From: Fonsecaea monophora
Taxonomy: Eukaryota > Ascomycota > Eurotiomycetes > Chaetothyriales > Herpotrichiellaceae
DNA: 64,000 bases
Reading direction: 5' to 3'
NCBI RefSeq assembly: GCF_001642475.1
Contig: NW_019173977.1
Coordinates: 124,001 to 188,000, forward strand
Shown one piece after another: positions 11,408-21,389 of this stretch. A program made the translations under genes and the position numbers. The first letter of the stretch is position 1; every line of letters starts with the position of its first letter. Under the pieces are notes generated by a model. It ran no database searches. It had not been told where the DNA came from and saw nothing but the letters and a program-made list of their open reading frames with translations.

Positions 11408-12219
11408 ATGCGCTCCACCATTGTTGTCGCTGCCGGCCTTGCTGCCGTTGCATCTGCCGGAACCACCACCATCACCGACACCGTCGATGTGACCATCACC
11501 TCGTGCGAGCCCACCGTCACGAACTGCCCCTACAAGGGCGGCTCTGGTGCCGACCAGACCTGGGGTGACTGGAGCGCTGCCACGACCACCTCCAGCAAGC
11601 CTGTTGACCCCGTGAGCACCGACTCCCACACCTGGGGCGACTGGACCAGCGCCAGCAGCACCAGCAGCAAGCCTGTTGACCCCGTGAGCACCGACTCTCA
11701 CACCTGGGGTGACTGGACCACCACGACCACCTCGGCTCCTGTGGCTCCCACCACGACTGCCGCCTGCGGTCAATACACTGCCACCACTCCCCCGGCCTGG
11801 TTCTCTCTCCTGCCCTCTGATCAGCTCAGCTCGATCGAAGCCAAGTGGACTGGTGCTCCTCCCGCCGACTGGTGCTACTGGACTTACAGCACTGGCTCTC
11901 TCTCCACGACCGCCACCCCTGTTGCTCCCGCTTCTGACGTCCCCAGCCCATGGTCCTCTGTTGCTCCTGCTGCTGGCACCGGTGCTCCGGCTGCCCCTGT
12001 CTCTCCCGAATCCACTGGTGTCTGGTCGTACTCTGGGTAAGTTAATTTTCACCATTTGCAATGCGCAAATTCTAGGAATGAGTTGGGCTAATGATTTTCA
12101 ACAGCTCTGCCACCCCTGTCGCACCTGCTGTCGCCACCTTCACTGGTGCTGCCAATGCCAACACTGGATCGTTCGCTCTCGCTGGTCTCGCTGCTGCCGC
12201 CGTTTTGGTCATGGCATAA
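11408..12219 (+). CDS. Predicted GPI-anchored cell-wall protein with 24-residue repeats
   Basis: Two exons, 11408-12036 and 12105-12219, with a 68 bp GTAAGT...ACAG intron and CTAAT branch site; 247 aa. It has a signal peptide (MRSTIVVAAGLAAVASAG), a Ser/Thr/Pro-rich body suited to O-mannosylation, and a C-terminus typical of a GPI signal: small residues around GAANANTGS, then a hydrophobic tail ending AAAAVLVMA. The second exon supplies the whole anchor signal, so splicing decides whether the protein is anchored: unspliced RNA stops right after GVWSYSG. The middle carries two 24-residue tandem units plus a third partial one, each beginning TWGDW. Strong codon bias and a pyrimidine-rich leader suggest high expression. 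The exact wall function is not recognised. Confidence 0.8.
11558..11716 (+). repeat. 72-bp coding tandem repeat
   Basis: Unit 1 is 11558-11629, unit 2 is 11630-11701, and a partial third starts at 11702. The units share TWGDW and SSKPVDPVSTDSH. The second half of each unit is nearly identical at DNA level, indicating recent duplication or homogenisation. Confidence 0.85.
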
Positions 12220-14437
12220 GCGGGTGTCAACTTTTACGAAGGGCTTTTGAACATTTTTCTGTTACGATCCACATGGCCATTGCATTTGCAGGAACAGCAA
12301 ACAAGTCCTGCTTGATACCAAGGAACAAAGCAGCATGTCTGGGGAGGTTGTCTATGCGAGGGGAAGAGCAGCGAGTGTTTCTGTAATTAGTTGCAAGTGT
12401 GCAATGGGGTAGTTAGTTGCATGATTTGAAGATGGTCCCTTCTTTTGCATATTATCTTTGGACGCATCAAGGAGGTGCTGGCTTGATCTCTGTAGCTAGC
12501 ATTGCGTAATACCTGTTTACCGGAGCTACTGGGAGTCGTCTCTTTTTTTCTTTACTGTCCTGGTATACGAGTATGATGTCAAATTTCTGTTAGAGATATT
12601 CATCACTGTGTGAGAGTCCTTGCATGTTTGTGCCCTACCAAATACCTCACACGTGATGTAGAATCAGGGGAAGAAGTAAATGTCCCGATTAGGAGGTTGT
12701 GGATATGAAAACCATCTTTTGTGGCTGTGAGGGAAATTGCATGTGGCCGAAACCAGCATGGAACAAGACGCCACGCCACACGCCCTCCTCCTCCTCCTGC
12801 CGCCTCCTCCTCGACTTGACCGCGTTCGACCTTGCTGTCACACCTTTTTTCCCCTTCTTTCCCCATTATTGAAATACACAACCATCGAGTGTCTTGGCAA
12901 TGTCTCTAGAGCAACAAGGAAATGTTTGCTTTTCCAGTTGACGAGGCAAGATTGCTACACCGCATATGGCATTGTGATTCCACATGGGAGATTACGAGCA
13001 ACAACATGAGAATGACTACTCGTACTACTGGATCGCGTATCCCATGTCCGCTCGCCACGTGCGGATCTTGTATGATGGTTGTGTGTCTACATTTGTGGGG
13101 GAAATATTCACCACAGAGGGCGACAGCAGGACCACTTTACGAGGACTTGATTTCCGCGCCGTTTTACCCTGCAAAACACGATCCGTGACAAGGGAAGATC
13201 CTACGTCTATTCTTGATGGCACTGATGGGTACCCAGAATGTAACCCAAACTCCCGGTTCCAATGCACCCCTGGGACGTCTGGGACGGGTCCCAGCAGCAG
13301 CGCACGGTCCACCCCTTATACAAGTTGCCCCAGGTCAGACTACCTACGAGTACTGAGTACATCGAGATCGTCTTGAACACGGGTGTATAGGAAAGAGCAC
13401 GGCTCTCTACGGATGTTTATAATCCCGCATCACCGTCCTTGTCATCGCATACTCTCAACCAGACGGGGAATTATTCTACGACTACACCTCGACTCGCCTA
13501 AGGCTTTCCCTCAAGACTCTCAGATGAGACGCTCAACCCCGTTTGGACCCCATATGGCCATTTTTACGGATCCCCCATCAGTCTTGGGGGCTAGTGAGGC
13601 TGGGCATTTGGGCCATGCAAAGGCTTGACAAGCTTACTCGGCCCCAGATTGTCAGCTTCTAACTTGTTGGGGGAATTTCTGCTAAGCCATTGCGCTGCGA
13701 AGGAAGCGGTTCGTTTTGTTTTCTATTCTGACCTGATCAGAAGGAACATCGGTCCGCGAAGAGCCTCCCTCCCATCGCCCCTTCGACCGGTCCTTCAACA
13801 GTCTTCCTTCTCGCTCCTTCACTGCGCCGTTGTACGCTGGGGGGGATATCGCGATAATGTCGGGCAACTGAACAATCCTCCCTCGTGGGATCGGGGACAG
13901 CAACTTCGCTTCCCTTAAGCCATTTTTTTTCCGCTGCTATAGTGGTGTCTTTCACTGCCCCCGCGACATGCTGGCCCCTTCTGCTATGGTTATTCTTGAC
14001 GCTTATCGCTTACTGACAATCGCTTCCCACACCGTTTACTATCAATGGATAATGCCAATCTGCTGGCGCGGCTCTGCAGTGTAAGTCTGACGCTCTCAAG
14101 GTCGCCGATTACGAGACGCAAGATGGTCGTCGAACCCTACCCTTCCTGCAATCCTGGTCCCGTTCGGTTTGGCCCATCAGATGGTGGTTAAAACTCATAT
14201 ATCGCCCTTCATCATGACCTCACTTCAGGCTGCGTTTTATCTTCACTTTTCGATGAGCGGCCTTGGTTGGTTGCCAACATCTTCTTGTTGTCTCTCTTTA
14301 GATGACTGGGATCGAGGATCAGCGGATGCCTCCAGGAACCCGGAACAACACTCTCGTCCTTGCGACACTCTCACTCATTTGGCCAGCTTGAAAGTGAATT
14401 ATCCCACCATCGACCTGTTCTTCAGACGCGATTTCTC
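12220..14437. other. Long intergenic region, nothing recognised
   Basis: About 2.2 kb. The first few hundred bases are probably the 3' UTR of the GPI protein. The rest has only short frames without recognisable products. Confidence 0.5.
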
Positions 14438-15172
14438 ATGATGAATCCACCAAGCAACAATGTCTTCGACCAGGTCCGGTCGAAGCTGCGGCAGTCCCGC
14501 TCCAGTATGGTGTTGACCACCTCTACATATCCTTCATATGAGCAACCCAATTGGGATAATGTTCCCGTGGCATTTCGGCCGGTTGAGAGGGCAGAGGTGC
14601 GAGTGGTACATGGGTACTACCTGGATCGACCTCTTCCTGGACCCCCTCCTCGTCCACGAACAACGTCTCCTGCTCCGCCTTTCCAGCCCGGGCCAGCCAT
14701 GAACATTGGCCATCTCAGAAATCCTACCCCTCGCACACACCGCAGCAGATCGGCTGAAATTCCGCAGAGGGAGTGGTCAGGTCTACATGCTCAAGACTTG
14801 AGCTATCAGAACAAGAGGGCAAGCGTCAATATTGCTATTGCCCTTCCGCCAGATCATCTCGAGCCTCCTCCGCCATACTCTCGTTATCCCTCTCCGCCAT
14901 CTGGAAATCCGACGCCTCCACAACCTCCACGGGTTCAAGAGCAGCCTTTCATCAAACCGTATAACCCAATTGACTACGTCCGTCCGCCGAGTCAGGAACC
15001 GAGACGACTGCCTGAGCAGGTGCCCATTATTGCTGCCCCAGAGCCACCCACCCCGGTTTCCCCTATCAATGCCCTGGATTTACAGTACTTGGCCATGCGA
15101 CGCCCGCCGGCCACCAATAGCAATGTCACCATCGACGGTCTTCTAGACCATCCTATGCTGCAAAACAGATGA
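14438..15172 (+). CDS. Pro-rich hypothetical protein with a PPxY motif
   Basis: No family was recognised. The single-exon product is about 244 aa (Met at 14438, immediately followed by another at 14441; an in-frame Met at 14360 would add 26 residues). It is largely disordered and Pro/Arg/Ser-rich. The segment LEPPPPYSRYP contains a PPxY motif, a ligand for WW domains such as those of Nedd4/Rsp5 ubiquitin ligases and their adaptors. It has no signal peptide or membrane segment. The next gene on the same strand is a single-pass membrane protein. Arrestin-like or adaptor behaviour is only a guess from the PY motif. Confidence 0.55.
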   Translation: MMNPPSNNVFDQVRSKLRQSRSSMVLTTSTYPSYEQPNWDNVPVAFRPVERAEVRVVHGYYLDRPLPGPPPRPRTTSPAPPFQPGPAMNIGHLRNPTPRTHRSRSAEIPQREWSGLHAQDLSYQNKRASVNIAIALPPDHLEPPPPYSRYPSPPSGNPTPPQPPRVQEQPFIKPYNPIDYVRPPSQEPRRLPEQVPIIAAPEPPTPVSPINALDLQYLAMRRPPATNSNVTIDGLLDHPMLQNR

Positions 15173-15661
15173 CCTTTTCCATTCTGATGTCCTCTCGAGT
15201 CTGGTTCGGTCGTTGGAGGAGAGGTTGGTCGGCACAAGGTTCCACCGAAAAATATAAACCAATAGACCCATACCAGCGGAGAGCAATCGCAAGGGGATAC
15301 GAGCTCAGACCATGGCCGATCCAAGTTCGCATATTTCGATCCTCACGTGCATGCTTCGGGAAGGTGGGAGGAGGAGCACTATTCCCTGCCATCGAAATTC
15401 GCGGTCTGGTGGAATGTAACGCGTAGGGAGACGCTCCTCCCTTCGCACCTCGACTGCAGGATGCGACACGAGGAATCGTTACTTTATATGGTGCCATCCG
15501 TCACAGGCAAGTTTGATTTCAATCACTACTTTCACTCATTACTTGTTTAATCAACCACTCGTTTGATGTTCCACCTCGCTCCTATACGTTGCTGTTTCTA
15601 TTACCACCCAGACATTCTTTCCACAATCGCGTGACAGAGATTCACTCATTAGCTATTAAAA
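15173..15661. other. Intergenic, nothing recognised
   Basis: Spacer between two same-strand genes. The pyrimidine-rich second half is probably promoter and leader of the gene at 15662. Confidence 0.5.
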
Positions 15662-16345
15662 ATGGCGCCGATCCCTTCTCTCGGTGCAATTGCCAACCTC
15701 AATGCCCTCAGCGTCACATCCAGACGGCTTGTTACCCGTTCCCTAACCTCCGAGTCCCTCGTTGCAGCCATTATCGTCCTCTCGGTGATCTCCACTCTTC
15801 TGCTGGGCAGCATGGTTTTCCTGTTGGCCAGAATTTGGAAGCAGGTGGTGACCAAGAGAACCAGTTCCCATCCACCCGAAGCATCCAAAAATCATAACGC
15901 AAACTCTGAGCGCAAGCAGAGTGACTGGGCCAGGAAGAATAGTAACGTGCTGTGGTCCATGTATATCGAAGAGGACGATCTGAAAGCTCAATTCGCCGTG
16001 TCGCCAAAGTCCAGGCTGTTCTCCATTGGGTCTGTCTCCACGGTTGATCAGGGAAGGTGTCCTTTGGATCGTCGACGATCACACGGCAACACACTGGCCC
16101 AACACAAGATTGTCGATGACGAGAACCCTCAGAACGAGGAATCGACCACCGATCTCCGCAGTCGAACTCCATTCGAGCACCAGACGACTCCGACAAAGAA
16201 CGTCGCTCGTGCGCGAGCCCTGTCTCAGCCTTGCAACCACAGATATAGTACATCAATCGAGGAGCTGGTGAGGCGCAAACAAAGTGTACCTGCGCGAATC
16301 GACGAGGAGGTTTTTGTAGGCTATGACCACTACGGAGGGCGGTAA
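15662..16345 (+). CDS. Hypothetical single-pass membrane protein
   Basis: No family was recognised. The single-exon product is 227 aa. A hydrophobic segment at about residues 31-55 (SLVAAIIVLSVISTLLLGSM...) is followed at once by basic residues (RIWKQVVTKR). This suggests one membrane helix, a short outside N-terminus and a ~165-residue polar, Ser/Arg-rich cytosolic tail. The layout resembles the many small fungal membrane proteins of unknown role. The first Met lies in a clean context (AAAATGG). Confidence 0.55.
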   Translation: MAPIPSLGAIANLNALSVTSRRLVTRSLTSESLVAAIIVLSVISTLLLGSMVFLLARIWKQVVTKRTSSHPPEASKNHNANSERKQSDWARKNSNVLWSMYIEEDDLKAQFAVSPKSRLFSIGSVSTVDQGRCPLDRRRSHGNTLAQHKIVDDENPQNEESTTDLRSRTPFEHQTTPTKNVARARALSQPCNHRYSTSIEELVRRKQSVPARIDEEVFVGYDHYGGR

Positions 16346-17102
16346 ATGTAAGAGCTGGCAAGGTTTCTACAGATATCTGGATGGATACGAGTGGTTGAGG
16401 AGGAGCTGTCTTTGGGCTAGATTTCGTTTGACGACCCTCATCATTTCTACATTCCAGCTTTACAGAGAAATATGGATTCAGTTCAATTCTACTCAAGCCG
16501 ATTCAACTGATTTTACAACGCATTGTATCATCGTATCATGCTTGAACGGCTGTCTTACCACAGACTCCCCCGATCACGTGCCGTCCGTCTCTACAACATG
16601 CGTTAAGGTCCTCAAAATTCATTCCTCGTCTCTATTCGTCACTCAACCACCTCCTCCACGCAAAACATTTGACTCTGGACCGTCCGTACCTTGCAGGAAT
16701 GCCTCGCACCAATGAAGCGGAAGAGTTCGTCTGCATGGAGCCCCGATTCCTCAGCCGAGAACGGGGCAACATGTGTGGTTGTGTGCGCCATCCTCGTGTC
16801 TGGCATCCAATGCTCTGAGCTTCAAGACGCCGATGACGAGATGACGGATCCTTTTCCACGTTGTGGACTGCTTTGTCCTCGAGATAAGAATAAGTGCACC
16901 CTCATCTGCTCCTTCCGAACCACTCTCTCAAGTGTTTTGCCCGGCTGGTCTCACTTTCCCAGTCGTCATTGTCTGGAAAGATCTTTCACGGAGAGCATTT
17001 GCTTCTAGACTTTGAGAACCGGTCTGTCAACATCTAGCGTTGATCTCGTCGTGCTCATATTCCTCTTTGTGCTCTCTGCTTCCCTTGAAGAACACTCCGG
17101 AG
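16346..17102. other. Intergenic, nothing recognised
   Basis: Spacer of about 0.75 kb between same-strand genes, with only short frames. Confidence 0.5.
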
Positions 17103-19541
17103 ATGCTTCTCAACGCCTCCCACAAACTCAGCTTCAGTGGCCTTCCGCCAGATCTCCTCGATGCCTATGTCCGGTACAAGAAAAGTACACGGGCCCTCTT
17201 GACTTGGTTCCTCCAGCATAGCCCGACGCCAGACAAACCCGTCAAGAGCTTGACCATCAAGGATCTTGAGTCTCTGGCTCAAGTGGCGTCCAAGAAGATA
17301 CGTTCTCTACCCGATATAGTGCATTTCTACTTTCGCGAAACCATTTCAGACCGGAAGAAATTCAGCAAGTATTACCGTGCCCAAGTCGGCGAGTCCGCCG
17401 ACGACGTGGACACGATCAATCACGAACACTTCACTGCAACGCAAGTCTTGAGTCACTGATGCGTCAAAACACCTCGACTGACTTTGACTGCAGGCTCACC
17501 AAGATCTACAATGACCTCTGCGTCTGTTGTGGTGACCACAAGCCGGGGAACCAACCACACCGTAAATCGCTCTCGGCATCTCCTATTTGTCAATCACTGC
17601 GTCCGGTCAATCTTTACGAGGGCCTGGTAGTTGAGGATGCCGAAGACCACGAAGGCCAGAGCCATGGCAAGGTAGGACCTCCAGGGCAGTCCAAGCCCAT
17701 CTCACCGCCACCATCGACCACTGAGCGTCAAGATCTCGACATTCGTCTTGCAGACGATGACCTTGGCAACGCTCTCGAACTGGCAGCCGCGGCGCAGGTA
17801 AGTTCGTTCTGAAGTGTCCGGAGTCCTTCGTTAATGCGACTAGCAAATCCACGATATATCCTTCTCTGTCGAACAATATTGGCGGCTTGTGGGAGAGGGT
17901 ACCCTCTCGTTCGCAGTTGCAGCTTTTATCACCAATGTAGCTTTTGCTTGTCTGCGCCGAACCGTCACCGAATTACTTCAACACGACGAAAACTTGAGCC
18001 TGGCAGACGTCCGTCGCATATGCGCTCTCAATCGTCCAGCAAATCAATGTGCGGGTGACACTAAGGAGCCCATGCGCACTGATCAAGCCCTGATGGATCG
18101 ACTGCAGCACTTTCAACAAACACTTGCAGATGTTTCGAGCGGTAGTATAACCCTTCCTGACCCGTCTTGCGCCAAATGTGGCCACAAAGAGGCTCAAGAA
18201 GCTCAGCGGAGAATCGTCGAGGACAATACTAGCGGTCAAAGCTTCTCAAAAGCCATGATAGAGAAGCTTGTCCAGTTGGTGAACAGCAAAGCCACAGATG
18301 TCGAGGTCATTCAGACCGGGACCCCAGTCTATTGGGACGTGTGTGGCCTCATTACAAATCCCAAGGACACTCCCACGTCTTGGACAGCTGTTCTGGGGCT
18401 GGATCTTCTAACCCAAAGCACCAAAAGCTTCCTTCGATCCGTTCAGCCGCCGCAAATTGCCTCCCAAGGTCGGATTGTCGCCTTGAAGCTGGCCCATCAA
18501 GCTCGCTTCCACGTCACGACGATTTTGAAGAACAAAGCTGCCTTTCCCTGCCGCTGTTCTCAGACTCTGGGCTGTCACCTGCAGAATCTGGAGACCGAAT
18601 TGCACCAGTATGCAAGCTACAATTGCTGGGACCTCCTGTTTCAATCGCCATGGGTCGCCGGCAACCACGCCCTCGAAATGGTGGACCTGTGCCACTACTA
18701 CGGGTTGCACCTACTCAGATATCGGCATTACGTGGGCGCGGTCCTACATTCTTATAACGTGCTTAGGCAGCTTGGTGGACTGGAAGAGATATCGACCTTG
18801 GAGAAACTGAGCATTCAGTTTGGCGATGTCTTGTTTCCCGGCAGCAAGCCTCCCAAGTCCAACTTTCGCACTTGCTGGGCGAGACACGTGGGCGCAAGAC
18901 TGAAATTCGAACAGGGTCATAAGGGTAAGAACAAACATGATAACTGGTGTCTCGCGATTCCCGCCCATGCGGCAAAAGCTGCGGCTGGATTTGATATCCC
19001 CAACCACCAACAGAGGCATGTTTCGGGTTGTATGTTGTTCCGCTACAAGCACCAGAACTACCACATCAGTGATGCCCAGATGAAGCAGATCAGTACCCCC
19101 GTAGTGCGTCAACGCCCAAACAACGGAGAGCGGGTGGTCCATCGGATGTGCAAGACAGACGTCCAGATCGTCGAAGCTGCGGGCCAGAATCCTAAGCTGT
19201 TGGCGGTTGCCCTGATGACGCACCGATTGTTCACCACGGGCGCTGGGGGACTACTTCCGATGGCTCGGGTGAACCTGTTTGCACTATTTGAGCGATGCCT
19301 CAGAGTGGTGTCACAGGTCTCGGACAAGATGCATTCTGACAATGAAGCCGAAAAGGGCAGTAATTGCATCTGCTTCTGCAGTGAGATTTTCAGCGCCGCA
19401 GATCGTATCGTTAAAGGCAGACGACTGGGAAAGCTCGAAGCATGGAAAGAACACGAGCGCAAGCTCATTGAAGACACGAAGGAAGCAATTCAGAAAGCGT
19501 TTGGCTCTGTTACGGATGAGGAGATGTTGTGGAATGTCTGA
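17103..19541 (+). CDS. DUF6604 domain-containing protein
   Basis: A large fungal family of unknown function. The N-terminus shows the DUF6604 hallmark (AYVRYKKSTRALLTWFLQHS), followed by the usual spaced helices. I infer three exons: 17103-17440, 17494-17797 and 17844-19541, giving 779 aa. Intron 1 (53 bp) appears to use a GC donor (GCAAGT) with a CAG acceptor; it is the only choice that keeps the frame, since a GT two bases downstream of that donor leads to a stop. Intron 2 (46 bp) is GTAAGT...CTAG, and exon 3 opens CAAATCCACGAT. A Cys-rich patch (CVCCGDHKPGNQ) follows the first splice, and CRCSQTLGCH lies mid-protein. It has no signal peptide or membrane helix. Members often occur in variable genomic regions. 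Confidence 0.75.
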
Positions 19542-19781
19542 GGGGATCGCAAGCCCGCCCAGCAGAGACTGTACCAGAGGGTATTGGCAGGCTGCGAGGT
19601 AGAGATGCAATGGCTTGGAAGCGCTTTTGAGAAATGTCCAGTCTGGAGTGCTAGTTGAGTGGTCCTTTACCTTTTAGTATTCCAAAAGATTCAGCAGAGA
19701 GAAGAGTGAGGCAGTTGGAGAGTCAGCGTGAGAGCTTTGTTGCTGGTATCGTTACATTATGTTCGTGTTCTGCACCAGTAG

Positions 19782-20468
19782 TCATCCTTCGACCGACTTT
19801 AAGCCCACGTCGTCTGTCGACATGACGGTCGAGTTGAATTTGTCCGAGGTGGGCAGCTCAATGTGGATGTTGTTCACCACGGCGATGCCCATATTGACCT
19901 CGTCGGCCTGCAGTTCCAGCACGTGGCCCCCGATTTTTCTGTCTCTGTCGATAAAGTGCATGTGCTCGCCGGCGACGAAGAAGCCCTGCCAGGCCGGCGG
20001 CGAGCGGAACCCGACGATGGTGCCCTCGACGTCGCGGTACTCGGCGACGAACTGCGTCTTGCCCAGCTCGCTGAGCGGCTGGCCCGCGTACTCTTGGCCC
20101 TTGACCGTGCGGCATTTGAGGTGCCGGAACACGCCCTCGATGCGGTACGACACGAAGAGATTCTCGATTGCCGCGACCGGCGCGCCCGCGTTGCCGTCTT
20201 GTCGATGCATGATCACCGCGTCGACGGTGCCTTTGCTCTCGAGCCTCACGCCCGTGACGGTGCGCTGGGACCGGAAGTGCGTGGCGGCCGCGTAGGGGAT
20301 CTGGGCGTCCGGAGACGCGACCCTCACCCTCCCCTCGGCTTGGAGCTGGTACACGGCGCCGTCGAGCAGGAGCAGTTCGCCGTCCATGTGTACGAACGTG
20401 CCGAGGCCCTGGTTGCCCTTTGTGAGGAGTTGCGAGGCAGTGATGCCCGTGTCGGATATCCCGGACAT
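19782..20468 (-). CDS. Alpha-acetolactate decarboxylase (AlsD/BudA family)
   Basis: Converts (S)-2-acetolactate to (R)-acetoin and CO2. It is an intronless 228-residue protein, close to the ~240-260 residues of bacterial enzymes. It shows GTFVHMDGELLLLDG, then the YQ...GRV...IPYAAATHF block. The three zinc-ligand histidines fall at 169, 171 and 182 in GEHMHFIDRDRKIGGHVL, the same H-x-H-x10-H spacing as in bacterial enzymes. There is no signal or mitochondrial presequence, so it is probably cytosolic. Its divergent neighbour is the acetolactate synthase that makes its substrate, the gene pair found in bacterial als/bud operons. The stop is TGA followed by CTA, a leaky context; nine more codons follow before TAA. 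Distribution suggests a bacterial origin, but that needs a tree. Confidence 0.93.
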   Translation of the reverse strand: MSGISDTGITASQLLTKGNQGLGTFVHMDGELLLLDGAVYQLQAEGRVRVASPDAQIPYAAATHFRSQRTVTGVRLESKGTVDAVIMHRQDGNAGAPVAAIENLFVSYRIEGVFRHLKCRTVKGQEYAGQPLSELGKTQFVAEYRDVEGTIVGFRSPPAWQGFFVAGEHMHFIDRDRKIGGHVLELQADEVNMGIAVVNNIHIELPTSDKFNSTVMSTDDVGLKSVEG

Positions 20469-20576
20469 TAGGGCACTATATGTAAAAATATGATATGTTC
20501 GTGAGTAGATATATTCAACGGGAAGAGGATGGAAGGGAATGGAGTGGAGCGATGGAGGGTGAATATGATCTCGAGC

Positions 20577-20596
20577 GAGTGAGTGAGTGAGTGAGC
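20577..20596. repeat. (GAGT)n microsatellite upstream of acetolactate decarboxylase
   Basis: Four GAGT units followed by GAGC on the + strand, so the decarboxylase leader RNA would carry CACT repeats if transcription starts upstream of it. Confidence 0.8.
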
Positions 20597-21213
20597 GGGC
20601 GCTATAGGGTGAGAGGTGGGTAAAGGGAGGGCGAGAGCAATAGTCTCAGCAAAAACACATACATACACCCTCACTTTCACTCATTTACTTACTTGACTAG
20701 GGAGTACTGATAGATCTCGTTGATGGCCATCTCTGTCGAATTTCCCAGCGTCTCTTTTCTTTGATTGTTTGTTTGATGTGGATGGGATTCTTGCCTGGAT
20801 AGGATAGATCGACTGATATGTATGCTTTGTCGTGGTCTGTTCTGCTCTGTTGTTTTTATTCTTCACTATCACCTCACCGCAGATTCTTGACCATTTCCCT
20901 CTTCCTTTTCCTTTTTTCTTTCTCGAATTTCTCTCGTTGTAGCTTTTTTTCTCCTCCTCCAGCTCTTCCGCAAAAGTCGATATGCGTCGTGACGTGCTCC
21001 GGGAGGAGAAAAACAAGGGTTGCCCTAAACCGGAATACGGGCCTTGCGGGTCGCAAACAGATCCAGCACAGGAATCCGTGGCACCCAGTGGAATAACCGG
21101 CTGCCGATTACATCATCTCGCACATGCGTCTGATGCATCCGCCTGTGAGGAGTGAGTGAGGCTTCAGGGCGGAAAGGGAGAGTTGTTCAATGTGTGTATT
21201 GTGTATATATCTC

Positions 21214-21257
21214 AGTGAGTGTGAGTGTGAGTGTCAGAGTGAAAGTGAGTGAGTCAG
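21214..21257. repeat. GTGAGT-type microsatellite upstream of acetolactate synthase
   Basis: Imperfect GTGAGT/GAGT repeats on the + strand. They resemble tandem 5' splice-site sequences and are complementary to the CACT repeat on the other side of the promoter. Confidence 0.75.
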
Positions 21258-21389
21258 GAACTGGACTGGACGTTGAGGACTCACACATACATCGCTCATC
21301 AATCTACAGGATATTCTATTCACTGCGCTTTCTGGACAGTTCTACTCCCACCTCTTCCTGACACTCTACAGCCTCCATCTAAGCCCATC

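Larger units (their letters stand above)
20469..21389. promoter_or_regulatory. Shared divergent promoter of the acetoin gene pair
   Basis: A 921 bp region between the start codons of acetolactate decarboxylase (-) and acetolactate synthase (+). Pyrimidine-rich blocks lie around 20840-20990. GAGT/GTGAG microsatellites sit about 110 bp upstream of the decarboxylase start (20577-20596) and about 135-175 bp upstream of the synthase start (21214-21257). Shared control is inferred from geometry only; no specific operator was recognised. Confidence 0.55.

Noticed and set aside
11375..12061. 228-codon frame antisense to the GPI-anchored protein
   Set aside because: Mirror of the repeats and biased codons of the real gene; Gly/Arg-rich and no family resemblance.
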